Shown here: piece by piece, positions 25,784-34,572 of the stretch
Numbering within the stretch: the first letter of the stretch is position 1
Layout of the letters: each line of letters opens with the position of its first letter
Origin: Paenibacillus sp. FSL M7-0420
GTDB lineage: Bacteria; Bacillota; Bacilli; Paenibacillales; Paenibacillaceae
DNA length: 64,000 nucleotides
Assembly (NCBI RefSeq): GCF_038002345.1
Contig: NZ_JBBOCJ010000001.1
Span: 4,402,001 to 4,466,000, forward strand
Reading direction: 5' to 3'
Program-made: the position numbers and the translations under genes
The notes under the pieces: model-generated
Database searches by the model: none
What the model was told of the DNA's origin: nothing
Seen by the model: the letters and a program-made list of their open reading frames with translations, nothing else

Positions 25784-25981
25784 TTATTTACGCAAGTTAT
25801 GCTGTGAGATCAGACGGTTCTGATCATCTGGCAAGCGGGCTGTACTCTCATCCACAGGCCCCTTCGTACGGGTGTCCCCGGCCTTATCTTCTACAAATTC
25901 GCGGATCGCCTGGTTTTGAAATTCGGCGGCTTCTTTGGCATTTTGATTCTGCTCCTGCCTTGCATCGCTGTTCTTACTCAA
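25784..25981 (-). CDS. Small hydrophilic protein of unknown function (65 aa)
   Basis: I do not recognise the family. The sequence is very polar and rich in N, Q, D, E, R and K (QEQNQNAKEAAEF; EDKAGDTRTKGPVDE), with no membrane segment or cysteine. It looks partly disordered, like small spore or stress proteins. The start is TTG at 25981, with AGGAGG at 9-nt spacing, which strongly supports that it is translated. It converges on the LysR gene. Confidence 0.65.
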   Translation of the reverse strand: MSKNSDARQEQNQNAKEAAEFQNQAIREFVEDKAGDTRTKGPVDESTARLPDDQNRLISQHNLRK

Positions 25982-26089
25982 ATCAATCCACCTCCTGTGT
26001 AATAGATTATAAGTATTTTACCCCCTGCCCCGCAGGATAAACATAAATCGCACCGGCAACACTGCATGAAAAAATTTATCCGCGGCTCT

Positions 26090-26118
26090 TTGCAAACCCT
26101 GCTGCCCCATGGTATCCT
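26090..26118 (+). promoter_or_regulatory. Promoter of proBAC
   Basis: TTGCAA (26090-26095), a 17-bp spacer and TATCCT (26113-26118) stand just upstream of the T-box leader. Confidence 0.6.
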
Positions 26119-26124
26119 AAGTGA

Positions 26125-26376
26125 CAAATAGTGAAACGTGCTGACGGGACCAGTAAGAATGGACGTATATTCGTGTGCAGAGAGTAAATTCCTGAAGGCT
26201 GGGAGAATTTACCGCGAAGGTCCTTTCCGAATCCTACCCCTGAGCGGCCTGCTATGCAGGACGGATACTCCCGTTATGAGAATGAAGTCGGATGAACCCT
26301 CATCAATGAAGGTGGTACCGCGGAAGTTAATCAAGCTTTCGTCCTTTGCTAAGTCTAAGGATGGGGGCTTTTTGTC
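26125..26376 (+). promoter_or_regulatory. T-box leader of proBAC, probably tRNA-Pro specific
   Basis: The leader has the stem I features AGAGAGTA and a distal-loop GGGAGAATTTACCG stretch, then the T-box bulge sequence GAAGGTGGTACCGCGG at 26308-26323. An intrinsic terminator follows: AAGCTTTCGTCCTT pairing with AAGGATGGGGGCTT plus U5, at 26333-26376. The specifier region reads TACCCCTGAGC, offering CCC or CCT, both proline codons. Uncharged tRNA would stabilise the antiterminator and turn on proline synthesis. T-box control of anabolic pro genes is known in Bacillus. The codon register was judged by eye. Confidence 0.88.
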
Positions 26377-26424
26377 ATTTTCGGGCGTTACAGGCATTTC
26401 AATTCGAGAGGAAAGTGAAAGACA

Positions 26425-27528
26425 ATGACGTCAAGAATTGTGGTCAAAATCGGCAGCAGCTCACTCACAGGTCCCGAAGGCGGCCTTAATCGTGAGGCGG
26501 TCGCCTTCTTCGCCGCCGAGATTGCAGCGCTCCGCAAGGACGGCTGTGAAGTGCTGCTGGTCACCTCCGGGGCGGTCGCAGCCGGCTTCCGGGGCATCGG
26601 CTATGCTTCCCGCCCAAGGCTGCTGCATGAGAAGCAGGCGGCGGCGGCGGTAGGACAGGTTATGCTGATGCAGGCTTATCAGGAGGCCTTCGCAGGCCAC
26701 GGTATACCCACTGCTCAGATTCTCCTGACCCGTACGGACTTCTGCAGCCGCCGGGCCATGAACAACGCCATGATGACAGTTGAAGAATTGCTCCGCCAAG
26801 GCGCCGTGCCCGTGTTCAACGAGAACGATACGGTATCGGTGGATGAGCTGAAGTTCGGTGACAACGATACCTTATCGGCGCTGGTTGCCAATCTGCTGAA
26901 GGCCTCGCACCTGCTGGTGCTGACCGATATGGACGGCGTCTACAGCGGCGATCCCCGCAAGCACCCGGATGCTGTGCGGTATGAGCACATAGAAGAGATT
27001 ACGCCTGAGATCTACGCTATTGCAGGCGGTGCGGGCTCAAGCGTGGGCACCGGCGGCATGCGCTCCAAGATCGATGCGGCCAAGATCGCCACGCGGGGCG
27101 GCGTGCCGGTCTTCGTGGGCCAGGTTAAGGAGCCGGGGGATTTATCGCAGGCCGCAGCCGGGACGGGCAAGGGCACTTATTTTGCCACCACACTCTCCTC
27201 TCTGCCGGTCAAAAAACAATGGCTGGGCTTCATGTCTACCCCGCTAGGATCACTGTATGTCGATGACGGTGCTGTTGAAGCGCTGCTCCACGGGGGCCAT
27301 AGCCTGCTGCCAGTCGGGGTTAGACGTATTGAGGGAAGCTTCCATTCAGGGGATGTCGTCGAAGTGCTCGGCCCGGATGCGAAGCTGCTTGGGCGGGGCA
27401 TCGTCAATTATGATGACAGCCAGCTCCGCAGCATTCAAGGGCTTCCGAGCCGCGAGATTGTGCCCAAGCTCGGTGAAGTGCACCGGCTGGAGGTTATCCA
27501 CCGGGACGAATGGATCACACTGCGTTAA
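26425..27528 (+). CDS. proB: Glutamate 5-kinase
   Basis: First step of proline synthesis: phosphorylates glutamate. The 367-residue protein has an amino-acid kinase domain (IVVKIGSSSLT; VPVFNENDTVSVDELKFGDND; VLTDMDGVYSGDPR; GTGGMRSKIDAAKIATRGG) and a C-terminal PUA domain (GSLYVDDGAVEALLHGGHSL onward). GAGAGGAAA lies about 10 nt before the ATG. It heads proBAC behind the T-box leader, so it is expressed on proline starvation. Confidence 0.95.
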   Translation: MTSRIVVKIGSSSLTGPEGGLNREAVAFFAAEIAALRKDGCEVLLVTSGAVAAGFRGIGYASRPRLLHEKQAAAAVGQVMLMQAYQEAFAGHGIPTAQILLTRTDFCSRRAMNNAMMTVEELLRQGAVPVFNENDTVSVDELKFGDNDTLSALVANLLKASHLLVLTDMDGVYSGDPRKHPDAVRYEHIEEITPEIYAIAGGAGSSVGTGGMRSKIDAAKIATRGGVPVFVGQVKEPGDLSQAAAGTGKGTYFATTLSSLPVKKQWLGFMSTPLGSLYVDDGAVEALLHGGHSLLPVGVRRIEGSFHSGDVVEVLGPDAKLLGRGIVNYDDSQLRSIQGLPSREIVPKLGEVHRLEVIHRDEWITLR

Positions 27529-27586
27529 TCTTGCACAACCTATTGTATATCCATATGCCAACATCATTTTTTGAGGAGGAATTGCC

Positions 27587-28834
27587 ATGAGTGAAGTGGT
27601 TAACAAGACAACGCTGGCCAAAGCAACGACAGGGGTACTCGCAAGCCTGACTACCGCCCAGAAGAATGAAGCCCTGCTGGTGATGGCTGCCGCCCTGCGT
27701 GCCGAAGCTGATTACATTATTGCCGCCAACGCCGAAGACCTGGAACGCGGCCGGTTGAACGGCACACCGGAGTCGATGCTCGACCGGCTGGCCTTGGATG
27801 CGGGACGGATTGACAGTATAGCCGAAGGCTTGCAGCAGATTGCTGTTCTGCCTGATCCGGTTGGAGACAATCTGGAGACGATCGAACGGCCAAACGGCCT
27901 GCACATTGAGAAGGTACGGGTTCCGCTTGGGGTCATCGGCATTATCTATGAAGCACGCCCCAACGTCACCGTTGACGCTGCCGGACTATGCCTTAAGACC
28001 GGCAATGCCGTGGTGCTGCGCGGCGGCTCCTCCGCCCTCTCCTCCAACCGTGCCATCGCCGAGGTGCTGCACCGCGCACTTGCAGGTACCGCCCTTCCGC
28101 CGGATGCCTTGCAGCTGATCGAAGATCCTAACCGTTCCTCCGTGGATGAAATGCTGAAGCTGAACGGACTGCTGGATGTCATCATCCCGCGTGGAGGAAG
28201 CTCTCTGATTCAGAATGTGGTTTTGAATGCCACCGTACCGGTTATTGAAACAGGAGCAGGCATATGCCATACTTATCTGGATGCAAGTGCCAATCCGGAA
28301 ATGGCCCGGCGTATTAGCTTGAATGCGAAGGCCCAGCGGCCTTCGGTCTGCAATTCAATGGAGACACTGCTGGTTCACCGTGCCTACGCCGAAGAACATC
28401 TCGCCGCACTTGCCGAAGCCTTCCGCGAGGCCCGTGTGGAGCTGCGCGGCTGCCAGGATACCGTTGCTCTTATCCCTTGGGCTGTGCCTGCCACACCAGA
28501 GGACTTCGCTACAGAATACAACGATTATATTCTAAATATTCGTATCGTGGACACGCTGGAAGAGGCTCTCGGACATATCGCGGAATTCGGCACCAAGCAT
28601 TCCGAATGTATTGTAACTGAAGACGCGGCGAATGCTGCACGCTTCCTGCAGGAGATTGACGCTGCAGCGGTATATCACAATGCATCTACCCGGTTCACGG
28701 ACGGCTTTGAGTTCGGCTTCGGCGCCGAGATCGGCATCAGCACCCAGAAGCTCCATGCCCGCGGGCCAATGGGACTGCCTGCACTCACTTCAAGCAAATA
28801 TATGATTCACGGCTCCGGCCAAATCAGGGGTTAA
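27587..28834 (+). CDS. proA: Glutamate-5-semialdehyde dehydrogenase (gamma-glutamyl phosphate reductase)
   Basis: Second step of proline synthesis: NADPH-dependent reduction of glutamyl phosphate. It has 415 residues, the usual length. The aldehyde-dehydrogenase fold shows PLGVIGIIYEARPNVTVDAA, GNAVVLRGGSSALSSN and the catalytic cysteine in IETGAGICHTYLDASA. AGGAGGAATTGCC precedes the ATG, 58 bp after proB. Confidence 0.95.
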   Translation: MSEVVNKTTLAKATTGVLASLTTAQKNEALLVMAAALRAEADYIIAANAEDLERGRLNGTPESMLDRLALDAGRIDSIAEGLQQIAVLPDPVGDNLETIERPNGLHIEKVRVPLGVIGIIYEARPNVTVDAAGLCLKTGNAVVLRGGSSALSSNRAIAEVLHRALAGTALPPDALQLIEDPNRSSVDEMLKLNGLLDVIIPRGGSSLIQNVVLNATVPVIETGAGICHTYLDASANPEMARRISLNAKAQRPSVCNSMETLLVHRAYAEEHLAALAEAFREARVELRGCQDTVALIPWAVPATPEDFATEYNDYILNIRIVDTLEEALGHIAEFGTKHSECIVTEDAANAARFLQEIDAAAVYHNASTRFTDGFEFGFGAEIGISTQKLHARGPMGLPALTSSKYMIHGSGQIRG

Positions 28835-28864
28835 CTCACTCAACTTATAGGGGGACTGCCAGCC

Positions 28865-29731
28865 ATGTGCCAGCAACCAGCAATTCCGCTCATCAATCAT
28901 AATATCGTTTTTTACGGCGCAGGCTCGATGGCTGAGGCCATTGTACGGGGATTGATTGCCCGGAATGTAGTGGAATCGGACCGGATTATTATGCTGAACC
29001 GCAGCAGCAGCGAGCGCCTGGCTGAGCTCCGCAGCCGTTACGGCGTGCTCGGCTATAATGCTCCCGAGTCCAAGCTCGAGGCTCTGCGCACTGCGCCGGT
29101 CATCGTTCTAGCCATGAAGCCCAAAGACGCTGCCGAAGCGCTCCGTTCACTGGGACCGCTGCTGTCGCCGGATCAGCTCGTCATCTCCGTCATTGCCGGG
29201 CTGACCATCCGTACGATGCAAGGCTTACTGGGTAATCCGCAGCCTGTGGTCCGCACCATGCCGAACACCTCCAGCTCCATCGGCCTTGGTGCTACCGGGA
29301 TTGCCTTCTCCAAGGAGGTTGGCGAAGACAGCCGCCGCACAGCGCTTAATATCTTCGAAGCGGTCGGCCTGACGGCGGTCATTGACGAAGAACGGATGGA
29401 GACCTTAACCGGGATCTCCGGCAGCGGACCGGCTTACATCTATTACATGATGGAAGCGATGATCGCTGCCGGTATCCGCGGAGGGCTGCCGCTTGCGCAG
29501 AGCCGTGAGCTGACCGTCCAGACCGTGCTTGGCGCAGCCCGGATGGTGCAGCAGACCGGTGAAGAGCCTGCCTCCCTCCGCAAAAAGGTCACCTCGCCGA
29601 ATGGATCTACCCAGGCGGCCATTGAAGTACTGGAGCGCGGCGATTTCTTCGAGACCGTCATTTCCGCCGTCAACCGGTGTGCGGAACGTTCCCGGGAGAT
29701 GGGCTCGGCTCTGGAGCAGGAGCTGCACTAA
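28865..29731 (+). CDS. proC: Pyrroline-5-carboxylate reductase
   Basis: Last step of proline synthesis: reduces P5C to proline. The 288-residue protein has an N-terminal Rossmann motif (IVFYGAGSMAEAIVRGLI), the conserved VVRTMPNTSSSIGLGATGIA and the C-terminal signature SGSGPAYIYYMMEAM plus KKVTSPNGSTQAAIEVL. A short extra N-terminus of about 14 residues (MCQQPAIPLINHN) precedes the usual start. TAGGGGGACTGCC lies before the ATG. The gene completes a full proBAC operon. A strong stem-loop follows at 29784-29822. Confidence 0.95.
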   Translation: MCQQPAIPLINHNIVFYGAGSMAEAIVRGLIARNVVESDRIIMLNRSSSERLAELRSRYGVLGYNAPESKLEALRTAPVIVLAMKPKDAAEALRSLGPLLSPDQLVISVIAGLTIRTMQGLLGNPQPVVRTMPNTSSSIGLGATGIAFSKEVGEDSRRTALNIFEAVGLTAVIDEERMETLTGISGSGPAYIYYMMEAMIAAGIRGGLPLAQSRELTVQTVLGAARMVQQTGEEPASLRKKVTSPNGSTQAAIEVLERGDFFETVISAVNRCAERSREMGSALEQELH

Positions 29732-29783
29732 TTATTCGGCCTAGTTATTGATATTCTTACCACAACTTCTTACTACAACATAA

Positions 29784-29822
29784 CAGCCCGCAGTTCCTTC
29801 CATGTGAAGGGACTGCGGGCTG
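29784..29822 (+). terminator. Stem-loop after proC
   Basis: CAGCCCGCAGTTCCTTC pairs with GAAGGGACTGCGGGCTG (one G-U), but the following bases (TGTGCTGG) are not U-rich. It is a probable 3' end or stabilising hairpin rather than a classical terminator. Confidence 0.45.
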
Positions 29823-29880
29823 TGTGCTGGTTGTGAGGCATAATTCCGCCATCGCTTCGACTGGCTTCGACCGAAATCTA

Positions 29881-30075
29881 GTGCATTTATACCCCTCATT
29901 TTGCTCGTTAAGCTACTTTTGCTCAAATCAAGTGCATTTATACCCCTCATTTTGCTCGTTAAGCTACTTTTGCTCAAATCAAGTGCATTTATACCCCTCA
30001 TTTTGCTCGTTATGCCACTTTTGCTCAAATCAAGTGCATTTATACCCCTCATCTACTCATTTAGCACACTTTTGC
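29881..30075. repeat. 51-bp tandem repeat, three full copies and one partial
   Basis: Units start at 29881, 29932, 29983 and 30034. The unit begins GTGCATTTATACCCCTCATT and ends GCTCAAATCAA. Copies 1 and 2 are identical, copy 3 differs by a few bases and copy 4 is degenerate. Since 51 is a multiple of three, frames stay open on both strands, but none has a ribosome site or a recognisable protein. The array fills most of the 511-bp gap between proC and dnaD. Confidence 0.88.
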
Positions 30076-30147
30076 TGATTTCAGGGGCACTTCTGCCCCT
30101 CAGCCCCATTGCCGGCCCACGTTCAGCCCACTCACAACCAGGAAATG

Positions 30148-30189
30148 AAAAAAAAATGCCCCTTAAGCCACATACATGACTTAAGGGAC
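30148..30189 (-). terminator. Intrinsic terminator downstream of dnaD
   Basis: GTCCCTTAAG pairs with CTTAAGGGGC on the minus strand, followed by U9, 54 bp after the dnaD stop. Confidence 0.85.
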
Positions 30190-30242
30190 ACCTTAACCGG
30201 CCGGGCATTGCCCTGGACCGGCATATATCTATTTCGCTCCGC

Positions 30243-31010
30243 TCATCTGCCGCCGCCCCGGAATTTCTGGGAATAGGCTTTGACATCCTGGGCATTCTTC
30301 ACCCGGTTGCGGGCCCATTCCAGCAGGATGCGGTCAATATAGCGGAAATGAACTTTTCCGGCGAAGACAGATTCCTTCAGCGCGAGCAGAATCAGCTCTT
30401 CGGGATAGCGGTCTTCATCCACCCAGCCGGAAATGGATTCACATTCCATGGGGGATAGCGGACGCCCGAATTCCTTCTCGAAAATGCTGAACAGACTGCG
30501 TCCGTCTTCTGACTCCTTGTCACCCGGCACAGCCGGGCGGCCATAGCCGCCATCCGGTGCTGTAGCCCCGGAGTAATGAGCCACTGCCCGGGCCCCTGGC
30601 TCCCGCCCGCTCTGGCTGGGCTTCTCCTGAGCATTCTCCCGGGAGAGTTCCGCCAGATAAGCACCCAGCTTCGCGTATAAGCCGGAGAAGTTATAGCGCT
30701 CATAATGGATGTCTCTCAGCTCGTCGTTATCTCCGTCGATGCTGATGAACCCCTCCTTCATGAGCTTCTGCAGCTCTCCGGCAATCACCGGAATACTGCG
30801 CCCGGTTACTGCCTGCAGCTCCTCCAGAGAAGGAAAGTCAATCCCCTCTACCTGTCTGAAGGAGAGCAGGTGAATCAGCAGCATGGATTCACTGCCGGTC
30901 AGATTCAGCTTCCGGTAATATTTCAGGAGTGCATAAGGAATGACGGCCATTCCGTTCTCCAGGCCGAAGGCTACGCCCTCGCCCCAGGTATTCCAACCTT
31001 TTCCGTCCAT
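30243..31010 (-). CDS. dnaD: DnaD-family primosome protein
   Basis: DNA-remodelling protein that helps load the replicative helicase at the origin and at restart sites. The 255-residue protein has an N-terminal winged helix (IPYALLKYYRKLNLTGSESM; FPSLEELQAVTGRS) and a C-terminal DnaB_2/DnaD-like domain (FEKEFGRPLSPMECESISGW; ALKESVFAGKVHFRYIDRIL). A proline/glycine-rich linker joins them. AAAGGGGG precedes the ATG. It lies 24 bp after asnS, as in B. subtilis. Confidence 0.92.
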   Translation of the reverse strand: MDGKGWNTWGEGVAFGLENGMAVIPYALLKYYRKLNLTGSESMLLIHLLSFRQVEGIDFPSLEELQAVTGRSIPVIAGELQKLMKEGFISIDGDNDELRDIHYERYNFSGLYAKLGAYLAELSRENAQEKPSQSGREPGARAVAHYSGATAPDGGYGRPAVPGDKESEDGRSLFSIFEKEFGRPLSPMECESISGWVDEDRYPEELILLALKESVFAGKVHFRYIDRILLEWARNRVKNAQDVKAYSQKFRGGGR

Positions 31011-31034
31011 ACTTAAGCCCCCTTTCCCTATTCT

Positions 31035-32330
31035 TTAAGGGTAAAGACGGTACAGTGTACGAGGGAAGGCAATGGTCTCACGGACATGGTCCAGACCGCA
31101 GATCCAGGCTACTGTACGCTCCAGCCCCAGACCGAAGCCGGAGTGTGGAACCGTGCCGTAGGTGCGCAGATCCATGTACCATTTGTAGGTGTCCATAGAC
31201 AGGTTATGTTCCTTGAAGCGGGCTTCCAGCAGCGCCGGATCATCAATACGCTGTGATCCGCCGATGATCTCCCCGTAGCCTTCAGGAGCAATCATATCCG
31301 CACACAGCACCACTTCCGGACGATCAGGATGCGGCTTCATATAGAAAGCCTTGAAGGAAGCCGGATAGTGGGTAATGAAGACCGGTCTGTCGCTCATCTC
31401 GGCAATCGCCGTCTCATGAGGAGCCCCGAAATCATCGCCCCAGGCAATTTCATAGCCCTTTTCATTCAGGAACTTAATCGCATCGTCATAGCTGATACGC
31501 GGGAATGGTGCTTTGATGTTCTCAAGCTTCGAGACATCGCGGCCCACCGCTTCCAGCTCAGCGCGGCAATTCGTAAGCACGGACTGCACGACAAAGCTGA
31601 TGAAATCCTCCTGCACACACAGGCTCTCTTCATGATCGGTGAAAGCCATTTCCGGCTCAATCATCCAGAACTCAATCAAGTGGCGGCGGGTCTTGGATTT
31701 CTCTGCACGGAAGGTAGGCCCGAACGAATAGACGCGACCCAGCGCCATGGCTGCGGCTTCCATATACAGCTGTCCGCTTTGGGTAAGATACGCATCCTCT
31801 TCGAAGTACTTGGTGTGGAACAGGTTGGTCGTGCCTTCTGCTGACGTTGGTGTCAGAATCGGCGGGTCCACCTTCGTGAAGCCGCGCTCATTGAAGAACT
31901 GCTGAACTGCGCGGATAATCTCCGCACGAATCACCATTACCGCCCGCTGCTTGGAGGAACGCAGCCAGAGATGACGGTGATCCATCAGGAAATCGACGCC
32001 ATGCTCCTTAGGTGTGATTGGATAATTCTCGGTAAGATGCAGAACTTCAATGCCCGTAACCGTCAGCTCGTAACCTGACTGGCTGCGGGGCTCCTCACGG
32101 ATGATTCCGGTCACATACAGCGAGCTTTCCTGGGTGAGGCTCTTGGCATCATCCCAGACCTGCTCAGGGACTTCTGATTTCACCACAACCCCCTGGATAT
32201 AACCGGTACCGTCGCGAAGCTGCAGGAACTGAATTTTACCGCTGGAGCGCTTGTTGTTCACCCAGCATCCGATGACAACAGTCTCTCCGACATGCTCATT
32301 CACGTTCTTGATTACACTCTTGTTAGCCAT
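31035..32330 (-). CDS. asnS: Asparaginyl-tRNA synthetase
   Basis: Charges tRNA-Asn. The class IIb synthetase has 431 residues: an N-terminal OB anticodon-binding domain ([24 protein letters not shown]) and a catalytic core with motif 2 ([20 protein letters not shown]) and motif 3 ([15 protein letters not shown]). [20 protein letters not shown] is typical of AsnRS rather than AspRS. It is upstream of dnaD and downstream of ackA on the same strand. The aspB gene that precedes asnS in B. subtilis is absent here. Confidence 0.95.
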   Translation of the reverse strand: MANKSVIKNVNEHVGETVVIGCWVNNKRSSGKIQFLQLRDGTGYIQGVVVKSEVPEQVWDDAKSLTQESSLYVTGIIREEPRSQSGYELTVTGIEVLHLTENYPITPKEHGVDFLMDHRHLWLRSSKQRAVMVIRAEIIRAVQQFFNERGFTKVDPPILTPTSAEGTTNLFHTKYFEEDAYLTQSGQLYMEAAAMALGRVYSFGPTFRAEKSKTRRHLIEFWMIEPEMAFTDHEESLCVQEDFISFVVQSVLTNCRAELEAVGRDVSKLENIKAPFPRISYDDAIKFLNEKGYEIAWGDDFGAPHETAIAEMSDRPVFITHYPASFKAFYMKPHPDRPEVVLCADMIAPEGYGEIIGGSQRIDDPALLEARFKEHNLSMDTYKWYMDLRTYGTVPHSGFGLGLERTVAWICGLDHVRETIAFPRTLYRLYP

Positions 32331-32351
32331 GCCTGTAATCTCTCCTCTAAT

Positions 32352-33560
32352 TTAGCCGTTAATTCCCTGCACAATACGATAGGTATCGCGTGCAATCACC
32401 AGCTCTTCGTTCGTCGGAACCACAAGTACCTGTACCTTGGAGCTTGCAGTAGAGATACGGCGCGGATCGCCCGAACGAACCTTGTTGGCTTCGGCGTCCA
32501 GCTCAATACCCAGGTAGGACAGGTTGCGCAGGACCTTCTCACGAAGCAAGGACGCATTCTCCCCTACACCGGCAGTGAAGACGATAACGTCTGCACCGTT
32601 AAGTGCTGCGGTGTAAGCCCCGATGTATTTGCGAAGACGGTATTCGTACATTTCGAAGGCCAGCGAAGCATTCGGCTCGCCCTTCTCGTATCCTTCGATA
32701 ATTTCCCGCATGTCGCTGCTGATCCCGGAGATCGCCAGCATACCGCTGTGCTTATTAAGCATAGAGTTGACTTCACCATGAGTCAATTCTTCCTTGTTCA
32801 TTACGTAAGGAACAATAGCAGGGTCGATGTCACCGCTGCGTGTACCCATCATCAGACCTTCAAGCGGAGTCATCCCCATCGAAGTATCTACAGAGATACC
32901 GCCGTCTATAGCCGTGAGGCTGGCACCGTTACCGATGTGGCAGGTAATGATCTTCAGCTCTTCCAGCGGACGTCCGACAAACTCAGCCGCAGCCTTGCTT
33001 ACATAATCATGGGAAGTCCCATGGAAGCCGTAACGGCGGATCTTGTATTTGCTGTACAGTACTCTTGGAATAGCGTACAAATATGCTTTCTCAGGCATGG
33101 TGGAGTGGAAGGCTGTGTCGAAAATAACGGTCTGCGGCACACCCGGCATATTGCTCTCGGCAGCCAGAATACCAAGCAGCGCGGCAGGGTTATGCAGCGG
33201 AGCCAGGTCGAACAGACGGCGGATTTCGGACTTGGCTTCCGTAGTAACAAGTGCGGATTCCTTAAAGCTCTCTCCTCCGTGTACTACGCGGTGGCCTACA
33301 GCATTAATCTCGTTAATGGATGCAATGACGCCGTGTTCCTTGTCAGTCAGATTCGCCAGAACCTTGCGGATCGCTGTAGTGTGCTCCAGAATTTCGCTAA
33401 CCTCGGTAACTTCCTGTTTGCCGGTTGGTTTGTGGGTCAGAATGGAGGAATCCATACCGATACGCTCAACCAGACCTTTGGCAAGTACGGATTCATCCGT
33501 CATGTCATAGAGCTGATATTTCAGAGAAGAACTGCCTGCGTTAATTACTAATACTTTCAT
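32352..33560 (-). CDS. ackA: Acetate kinase
   Basis: Interconverts acetyl phosphate and acetate, making ATP in overflow metabolism. The 402-residue ASKHA-fold protein opens MKVLVINAGSSSLKYQLYDM and carries RYGFHGTSHDYVS, HIGNGASLTAIDGG and the C-terminal VFTAGVGENASLLREKVL. Its ATG overlaps the hbd stop by 4 bp, so it is translated by coupling. No pta gene is present here. Confidence 0.95.
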   Translation of the reverse strand: MKVLVINAGSSSLKYQLYDMTDESVLAKGLVERIGMDSSILTHKPTGKQEVTEVSEILEHTTAIRKVLANLTDKEHGVIASINEINAVGHRVVHGGESFKESALVTTEAKSEIRRLFDLAPLHNPAALLGILAAESNMPGVPQTVIFDTAFHSTMPEKAYLYAIPRVLYSKYKIRRYGFHGTSHDYVSKAAAEFVGRPLEELKIITCHIGNGASLTAIDGGISVDTSMGMTPLEGLMMGTRSGDIDPAIVPYVMNKEELTHGEVNSMLNKHSGMLAISGISSDMREIIEGYEKGEPNASLAFEMYEYRLRKYIGAYTAALNGADVIVFTAGVGENASLLREKVLRNLSYLGIELDAEANKVRSGDPRRISTASSKVQVLVVPTNEELVIARDTYRIVQGING

Positions 33561-34429
33561 ACCCGGTCACCATCCTTGTCATACTTGAAGAAGCCTTCGC
33601 CCGATTTCGCACCCAGTTGTCCAGCACGCACCATCTTCTTGAGAATGGTCGAAGGACGGTACTTGAGCTCGCCGTATTCACGGAACATGTTCTCCAGTGC
33701 GGCAAGAACGGAATCCAGACCGAAGCGGTCTGCCATTTCAAGCGGCCCGTTCTGGAACTGGTAGCCGATGCGCATAGCGTCATCAATATCTTCAGGAGAG
33801 GCAACCCCTTCCTGGAGCACATGCATAGCCTCGTTAATGAACAGGCAAATGAGGCGTGAAGATACAAATCCGGGGGATTCGTAGATCATAACGCCTTTTT
33901 TCTCAACAATCTCATCGACAAAGGCTTTGGTATCTTCAAATGTGCTGTCCGAGGTTTTCAGACCGCGCACGATTTCAACCAGATCCACCTTACCTACAGG
34001 GTGTATGAAGTGCATGCCGATAACGCGTTCCGGATACATTGTAGAGCTTGCAAGCTCAGTCAAGCTAAGCGTTGACGTATTGCTGGCAAGAATAATGTGG
34101 CTCGGACACACCTGATCGAGCTGATTGAATACCTTTTGCTTGGCTTCCAGATCTTCAACGATGGTCTCAATGACCATATCGCAGGAGCTCAGTTCAGCGA
34201 AATGTGTAACCTTCTGGATACGGCCCAGGATCAGCTTCTTCTCCGCCTGGGTAATCGCCCATTTCTCCAGCTGCTTGTCGAGACTGGTCTCGATCATTTC
34301 GTAGGAGTAGTTCAGCCGTTCTGCAGTTTTCTCCACCAGCATGACATCCAGGCCCTTGGCTGCCAGCATTTCGGCAATCCCTTGTCCCATTGTGCCTCCG
34401 CCGATGACACCGATCTTCTTAAAATTCAT
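33557..34429 (-). CDS. 3-hydroxybutyryl-CoA dehydrogenase (3-hydroxyacyl-CoA dehydrogenase family)
   Basis: Oxidises or reduces 3-hydroxyacyl-CoA with NAD(P). The 290-residue protein has the N-terminal NAD site KIGVIGGGTMGQGIAEMLAA, the active-site histidine in VIGMHFIHPVGKVDLVEIV, and the conserved serine and asparagine in ASNTSTLSLTEL and SRLICLFINEAMHVLQEG. It is equivalent to Hbd/MmgB. No thiolase or crotonase gene is nearby. The 4-bp overlap with ackA suggests a link to acetyl-CoA/butyrate or fatty-acid metabolism, but the direction is unknown. Confidence 0.9.
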   Translation of the reverse strand: MNFKKIGVIGGGTMGQGIAEMLAAKGLDVMLVEKTAERLNYSYEMIETSLDKQLEKWAITQAEKKLILGRIQKVTHFAELSSCDMVIETIVEDLEAKQKVFNQLDQVCPSHIILASNTSTLSLTELASSTMYPERVIGMHFIHPVGKVDLVEIVRGLKTSDSTFEDTKAFVDEIVEKKGVMIYESPGFVSSRLICLFINEAMHVLQEGVASPEDIDDAMRIGYQFQNGPLEMADRFGLDSVLAALENMFREYGELKYRPSTILKKMVRAGQLGAKSGEGFFKYDKDGDRV

Positions 34430-34536
34430 GTAAAAGTCTCCATCCTTTCAGGTATCTATACTTCTGTATTGTACCTTGTCTGTCGAAAAAAATAAGTAGC
34501 CCGACATATAATGATATCTTAGCATGTCTGAAAAGT

Positions 34537-34572
34537 AAAAAAAAATAACCGGCATAAAGAATTATGCCGGTA
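34537..34572 (-). terminator. Intrinsic terminator overlapping the FtsH-like gene's stop codon
   Basis: ACCGGCATAA pairs with TTTATGCCGGT on the minus strand, followed by a long U-rich tail. The stop codon TAA at 34562-34564 lies inside the hairpin. Confidence 0.85.

Noticed and set aside
29741..30052. 103-residue minus-strand and 84/92-residue plus-strand frames with 17-residue repeats
   Set aside because: They arise from a 51-bp DNA repeat that is a multiple of three; no Shine-Dalgarno and no plausible protein composition.
32292..33551. 419-residue open frame opposite ackA
   Set aside because: Same reason: ackA is unmistakable and the antisense frame has no family features.
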